NCBI GenBank assembly: GCA_964410625.1
Contig: CAYPHY010000024.1
Location: 7,539-71,538, forward strand
Reading direction: 5' to 3'
DNA length: 64,000 bases
DNA from: CAYPHY01 sp964410625
GTDB lineage: Bacteria > Chloroflexota > Anaerolineae > Promineifilales > Promineifilaceae
The notes beneath the pieces are model-generated. The model saw only the letters and a list, made by a program, of their open reading frames with translations. It was not told where the DNA came from and did no database searches. How positions within the stretch are numbered: the first letter of the stretch is position 1; each line of letters starts with the position of its first letter. Of this stretch, positions 60,459-64,000 are shown one piece after another. The translations under genes were made by a program, and so were the position numbers.

Positions 60459-60617
60459 ATGGTTACGCTGATGACGCGGATAAAACGCAGATAACGCGGA
60501 TTTTTTGATTGTTCATTGTTCATTGTCTCATTGTTCATTGTTCATTATCTCATAGTTCATTGTTCATTGTCTCATTGTTCATTGTCTCATTGTTCATTGT
60601 TCATTATCTCATTATTA
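60459..60617. repeat. Type E and tandem type H repeats
   Basis: GATGACGCGGATAAAACGCAGATAACGCGG is followed by ten or so TTCATTGTTCATTGTCTCATTG-like units to 60617. No facing complementary arm is seen here, unlike other loci. Confidence 0.85.
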
Positions 60618-60621
60618 AGTT

Positions 60622-61386
60622 GTGGCTGAGCTGACTGTGGCGACGATGAATTTGCGCTACCACGACGACCGCTGGCGGGCACGGCGGCGGTTGTTGGCCT
60701 CGGCGTTGGCGGATGTGGATGCGGACTTGATCGGCTTGCAGGAGATTAGCTTGCTGATTCAACAGGGTCATTGGTTGTTGGGTAAGCTGAATGCACGGAT
60801 GAAGGAGAAGGGGAAGCGGCCGTATAAACTGCTCCAGCAAAGACGCACCCACCCCTCCCATTGGGGCATGGCGGTGGGCATTCTCACTCGCTTGCCCGTG
60901 CTATACCAGGATGTGTTGAAGCTGGGCTATGGCGGCCGTGTGGCCTTGCGGGTGAATGTCGAACTCCCTTCTCGCCAAACGCTTGACTTTGTTTGCACCC
61001 ATTTGCACCATGTGTCGCCGCACCAGCAGGCGCGGCTGGAGCAAACAATGGCGTTGGCGGGTTGGCTGAATGGCAAGCGGCGCGTGCCGTTGCAAGTGGT
61101 AGTGGGTGATTTTAATGAGTTGCCCGCTGGCCCAGCGATTGAACATATGAAGCAGGCTTATCGCTCCGCCTATGAGGAGCAACACGGCCATGAACCGTTG
61201 GCGACGTTTCCAACCGCCTTGACTCAGCCGTTACGGGACTGGGCAGGGTGTTTGGATTACGTCTTTTTGTCACCGGCGGTGTATAGAGTGAAGAACGCCT
61301 ATCTCTTTGCCAACCGCCCGGCCGAGGATGATGACACGCTCTATCCTTCAGACCATGTGGGGGTGGCGGCGACGATTGAGGTTTGA
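60622..61386 (+). CDS. Endonuclease/exonuclease/phosphatase family protein
   Basis: A 254-residue metal-dependent hydrolase of the DNase I-like fold. Motifs: TVATMNLRYHD (Asn), DADLIGLQEISLLI (Glu), VCTHLHHVSP (His), VVVGDFNELPAGPA (Asp-x-Asn) and LYPSDHVGVAATI (final Asp-His). Substrate could be nucleic acid or a phospholipid. Start GTG at 60622 directly after the type H repeat with no ribosome-binding site visible, so it may be translated weakly or from another start. Confidence 0.88.
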   Translation: MAELTVATMNLRYHDDRWRARRRLLASALADVDADLIGLQEISLLIQQGHWLLGKLNARMKEKGKRPYKLLQQRRTHPSHWGMAVGILTRLPVLYQDVLKLGYGGRVALRVNVELPSRQTLDFVCTHLHHVSPHQQARLEQTMALAGWLNGKRRVPLQVVVGDFNELPAGPAIEHMKQAYRSAYEEQHGHEPLATFPTALTQPLRDWAGCLDYVFLSPAVYRVKNAYLFANRPAEDDDTLYPSDHVGVAATIEV

Positions 61387-61463
61387 GTGAGTGGCGAGTG
61401 GGGAGGGCGTTGAACGGGTGAAATCCGTTTGTTACTATAACTGTTGTGTTGTTGTTGAGGGAA

Positions 61464-62516
61464 ATGTTGGCAGAAAAGGATGAACAGCAGCGGCCGACCA
61501 TCTCGATTGTCGCGCCGGTCTATAATGAGGAAGTGGTTTTGCCGGAGCTTTACCGGCGGGTGGCGGCCGTGATGGACGGCATGGGCGAGCCGTGGGAGTT
61601 GGTGCTGGTTGATGACGGCAGCCGTGACGGTTCGGCGGCGCAAATCGCTCGTTTGCATGAGCAAGACAGCCGAGTCAAGGGGGTCAGCTTTTCGCGAAAT
61701 TTCGGCTTCCAGATTGCGGCAACGGCCGGGCTGGACCACGCCAGCGGCGATGCCGTGATCCTCACCGACGCCGATCTGCAAGACCCGCCGGAGGTCTACC
61801 CCGAGATGATCGCCAAATGGCGCGAAGGGTATGATGTTGTTTATGGTGTTCGCGCCAGCCGCGAGGGGGAGACCTGGTTTAAGCTGTTTACGGCCAAACT
61901 CTTTTACCGGCTGATTTATCGCATCACCAGCATCAATATCCCGCTGGACACGGGCGATTTCCGGCTGATGGATCGCCGGGTGGTGGATGCGATCAGGCGG
62001 ATGCCGGAGCGCAACCGCTTTTTGCGCGGCATGGTCCCCTGGGTTGGCTTTCGCCAGACGGGAGTTGAGTACCATCGCGCCTCACGCTATGCCGGGGAGT
62101 CGAAATTTAACAGCGTGCGCCGGATGTTGCCCTTTGCGGTGGACGCGATCACCAGCTTTTCTTATCTACCGTTGCAACTGGCGATGATCTTGGGCTTTAT
62201 CATCGCCGCGCTCAGTGGGGTGGCGATCTTTGCCGTCATTTTGCTGCGCTTGCTTGGCCCCGGCACGCCGCTGAGCGGGCAGGCGACGACGCTGGTGGCC
62301 GTTCTCTTCCTCGGCGGGGTGCAGTTGATTTGCCTGGGCATCGTCGGCGAATATTTAGGGCGGATTTATGACGAGGTGAAGGGACGGCCGATGTACCTGA
62401 TCCAACAGGCATGGGGGCTTTCGCAGAACCGGGCGGAACAGGGACGGTCGCAACCACCGGTGGATGGCGTTGGTGCCAATCGTATGCCGGACGCGGACCG
62501 AACAGCATGGAAGTGA
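61464..62516 (+). CDS. Family 2 glycosyltransferase, GtrB/ArnC-like
   Basis: A 350-residue membrane glycosyltransferase. ISIVAPVYNEEVVLPELYRR, LVDDGSRDGSAAQI and ILTDADLQDPPEV (the D-x-D-type motif) form the GT-A fold; RNRFLRGMVPWVGFRQ is the acceptor-side motif of polyprenyl-phosphate glycosyltransferases. Two TM helices near 240-305 are as in GtrB/dolichol phosphate-type enzymes. Start at the ATG at 61464 with GAGG close to it. The 3' end overlaps the next gene by ten bases. Confidence 0.92.
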   Translation: MLAEKDEQQRPTISIVAPVYNEEVVLPELYRRVAAVMDGMGEPWELVLVDDGSRDGSAAQIARLHEQDSRVKGVSFSRNFGFQIAATAGLDHASGDAVILTDADLQDPPEVYPEMIAKWREGYDVVYGVRASREGETWFKLFTAKLFYRLIYRITSINIPLDTGDFRLMDRRVVDAIRRMPERNRFLRGMVPWVGFRQTGVEYHRASRYAGESKFNSVRRMLPFAVDAITSFSYLPLQLAMILGFIIAALSGVAIFAVILLRLLGPGTPLSGQATTLVAVLFLGGVQLICLGIVGEYLGRIYDEVKGRPMYLIQQAWGLSQNRAEQGRSQPPVDGVGANRMPDADRTAWK

Positions 62517-63376
62517 TCATCTATGCCGACGGCGGGGCGGACCCAAATCCGGGCATTGGGGGTTGGGCGGCCGTGTTGCGCTATGGCGAACATGAAAAGG
62601 TGCTGACCGGCAACGACCCGCAGACAACCAACAACCGCATGGAACTGACGGCAGCGATCAATGCGTTGGCGGCCTTGAAGCGGCCGAGCAAGGTCGCCTT
62701 TTATACCGATTCGCAATATGTGCGGCGGGGGATCACGGAGTACATCGAAAAGTGGGCGGCCAACGATTGGAAGGTGAAGAACAAACCAGTTGCTAACGCC
62801 GATCTTTGGCCGCGACTGTGGGAGCTGACCAAGCAGCATCAGATTGAGTGGCATTGGGTGAAGGGCCATGCCGGGGATGAACTGAATGAGCGGGTGGACC
62901 AGTTGGCGCGAGAGGCCAGGTTGGCAATCACCCCGCCGGAAGAGCTCGCCGATGATGTCCCTCGCCTCTATCTTCGCGCCTCGTGCAAGGGGAATCCCGG
63001 CCCCGGCGGTTGGGGCGTGGTGCTGGATTTGGATGAGGAGACGGTTGAAATCAGCGGCCGTACCAGGCAAACGACGAATAATCGCATGGAGCTGACGGCC
63101 GCGATAGAGGGCTTGAAGCGACTACCGCCGGGGAGCGCGGTGCAAATGTTCACCACTTCCGATTATCTTTACCAGGGGGCCACACGCTGGATCAATGGCT
63201 GGCGGCAACGCGGCTGGCAGAAAAAGGGGGGCGAGCCAATTGCCAACGCCGATTTGTGGCAGCAACTGGATGCTCTCGGCCGTAAGTACCGTATCAAATG
63301 GGTCAATGCCAAAGGGCAGGATTTGCCAGCATTATACCGCGCCGGTCAGTTGGCAACCCAAGACGACTTGGTTTAA
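62507..63376 (+). CDS. rnhA: Tandem RNase HI protein, second domain degenerate
   Basis: A 289-residue protein with two RNase H folds. The first (1-150) has all four catalytic acids: YADGGADPNPG, NNRMELTAAI, FYTDSQYV and NERVDQLAREA, and should cut RNA in RNA-DNA hybrids. The second (~155-285) keeps the loop KGNPGPGGWG and NNRMELTAAIEG, but YTDGS became YLRAS, TDSQY became TTSDYLY and the last Asp is missing (YRAGQLA). It is therefore probably inactive and may only bind substrate. Start ATG at 62507; overlaps the previous gene by ten bases, so translation is coupled. Confidence 0.93.
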   Translation: MEVIIYADGGADPNPGIGGWAAVLRYGEHEKVLTGNDPQTTNNRMELTAAINALAALKRPSKVAFYTDSQYVRRGITEYIEKWAANDWKVKNKPVANADLWPRLWELTKQHQIEWHWVKGHAGDELNERVDQLAREARLAITPPEELADDVPRLYLRASCKGNPGPGGWGVVLDLDEETVEISGRTRQTTNNRMELTAAIEGLKRLPPGSAVQMFTTSDYLYQGATRWINGWRQRGWQKKGGEPIANADLWQQLDALGRKYRIKWVNAKGQDLPALYRAGQLATQDDLV

Positions 63377-63392
63377 ATGGCCGATTGACTGC

Positions 63393-63665
63393 TTAGCTTT
63401 TTGCCAGTAGCATTTCCTTAAGCCAGAGATTGACCAACGTTTCGAGGGAGACGCCGCGTTGTCTGGCGGCCGTTCTCAGTTCTTGCAGTAATGTGTGTTC
63501 CAGGAGGACTGCCTGGGGTAAGTTGGGGGCTATTTCTAGTGTGTCGTTGATCGGCCGCATGTATTCTTCATAGTCCCCCGCATCATGTGAATCCCAGAAA
63601 TCAGAGGCTTCTTCAATGCTGGCGAATTTCTCAGGTATAGGATCAATAGGTCTATTTTTTGCCAT
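63393..63665 (-). CDS. CopG-type antitoxin
   Basis: A 90-residue antitoxin. The N-terminal motif FASIEEASDFWDSHDAGDYE is the hallmark of the CopG antitoxin family (PF12441-like), and TLLQELRTAARQRGVSLETLVNLWL is the ribbon-helix-helix end. Its start (63665) lies 14 bases inside the 3' end of the dead toxin gene upstream, so the pair once formed a coupled toxin-first operon. The antitoxin frame is intact while the toxin is broken. Confidence 0.8.
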   Translation of the reverse strand: MAKNRPIDPIPEKFASIEEASDFWDSHDAGDYEEYMRPINDTLEIAPNLPQAVLLEHTLLQELRTAARQRGVSLETLVNLWLKEMLLAKS

Positions 63666-63939
63666 ATAGTCTTCGTTCTTTAGCGGCCATGTCTCTTGCA
63701 CTTATGACGATAGCATCTCTGGTTTTCTTATAGACAAAGAAGACACTTAATTAGCGGCCAGATTTCGCACGACCAAGTGCAAGATCAACATCTTCATCTT
63801 CCATCTTGCCACGTTCATCGAATAGAATTTTTAAATTCCGATGTCTAAGTGCTTCGTGTACCTCTTCTTCAGAAACTCGGTGTTTCTATTCAAACTTGTC
63901 CAATACGTAAGCAGGGATGATGATTTCGCTAATTCGCAA
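63652..63939 (-). pseudogene. BrnT-like toxin pseudogene (two in-frame stops)
   Basis: Read from TTG at 63939, the frame gives SEIIIPAYVLDKFE, a TAG at 63886-63888, KHRVSEEEVHEALRHRN, EDEDVDLALGRAKSGR, a TAA at 63751-63753, then LSVFFVYKKTRDAIVISA and RDMAAKERRLYGKK to the stop at 63652. One frame is kept from end to end, so the two stops are point changes (Trp/Gln and Tyr codons are likely originals). The ISARDM-x-x-K-E-R-R-x-Y ending is the classical BrnT-like end. AAAGGA stands ten bases before the TTG and TATAAT near 63964 may be its promoter. Confidence 0.75.
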
Positions 63940-64000
63940 CTGAGGCTAATCCTTTAAGCTAGATTATAGCGTTTGCAACGAAAGAGACAATTGACTTTTT

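Noticed and set aside
60459..60617. Tandem TTCATTG units as a CRISPR or VNTR coding region
   Set aside because: Units are 7-17 bases without spacers; no open frame uses them except the adjacent gene start.

Overview
The window is a compact bacterial chromosome segment, roughly 57% GC by eye, with about 58 protein genes, no rRNA, no CRISPR array and no tRNA that I could find. Gene content suggests a filamentous or free-living member of the Chloroflexota (Anaerolineae/Ardenticatenia-like). The signs are many lipoproteins with Thr-Pro linkers, a Ras-like GTPase, GlpD beside an AGPS-like oxidase, a DUF2344 protein near rplU-rpmA, and large STAND/TPR proteins. This assignment is inference; there is no rRNA marker here.

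Layout. 1-1751: two Mn/Zn ABC permeases. 1838-9362 (minus strand): TspO-like protein, ribokinase, flavin monooxygenase, GlpD, AGPS-like FAD oxidase and FadR, which look like a glycerophosphate/lipid block. 9840-16132: a novel two-TM protein, DUF2344 protein, LysM/M23 lipoprotein, HIT protein, then rplU, rpmA and an L31-alphaCTD fusion behind a near-perfect promoter and an attenuator-like hairpin. 16329-26675: nucleotide and tRNA metabolism (tdk, hpt, CCA/polyA polymerase, folE, aspS), Fe-S proteins, a GNAT and an adenylate cyclase. 26834-37192: metallopeptidase, FabH, a thioredoxin-fold relic, a Ras-like GTPase cassette, M32 carboxypeptidase and an esterase. 37448-46356: DUF1992 protein, sigma-70, PfpI protein, STAND ATPase and TPR protein, a 44-residue Cys-containing peptide, a phosphoesterase and a DUF2270-DUF2179 fusion. 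46971-52638: ICMT-like methyltransferase, hemerythrin and an envelope acylation operon (two SGNH lipoproteins, a small lipoprotein, a 38-residue microprotein, MBOAT). 52770-63939: ldh, a toxin-antitoxin pair, rpsO-pnp, cyclophilin, a GH63-like hydrolase, EEP nuclease, GT2, a tandem RNase H, and an orphan antitoxin beside a dead toxin.

Two features dominate at the DNA level. First, the hexamer CGGCCG (often ACGGCCGT) is hugely over-represented inside genes. Second, gaps between genes hold families of short-unit repeats arranged as facing arms (hairpins). I call them: A GGATGAAGGATGAGG; B TATTGGTGTATTAGTC; C GAGATTGGAGATTAG; D ACGCAGAGGCGCAGAG; E ACGCGGATTACGCAGAT and relatives; F GAAACCGGGTTTCT; G GATTCCTCGCTCCG; H TTCATTGTCTCATTG; I ACGCAAAGACGCAAAG; J GCGATTTGGGAAAATCGC; K GCGGGTTGGCAACCCGC. 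They often begin at the gene end and supply the last codons and the stop.

The strongest candidate for an undescribed system is the MBOAT/SGNH operon. It contains a one-TM microprotein ending in WIYQGF, much like the DltX C-terminus of D-alanylation systems, but with no DltA or DltC in view.
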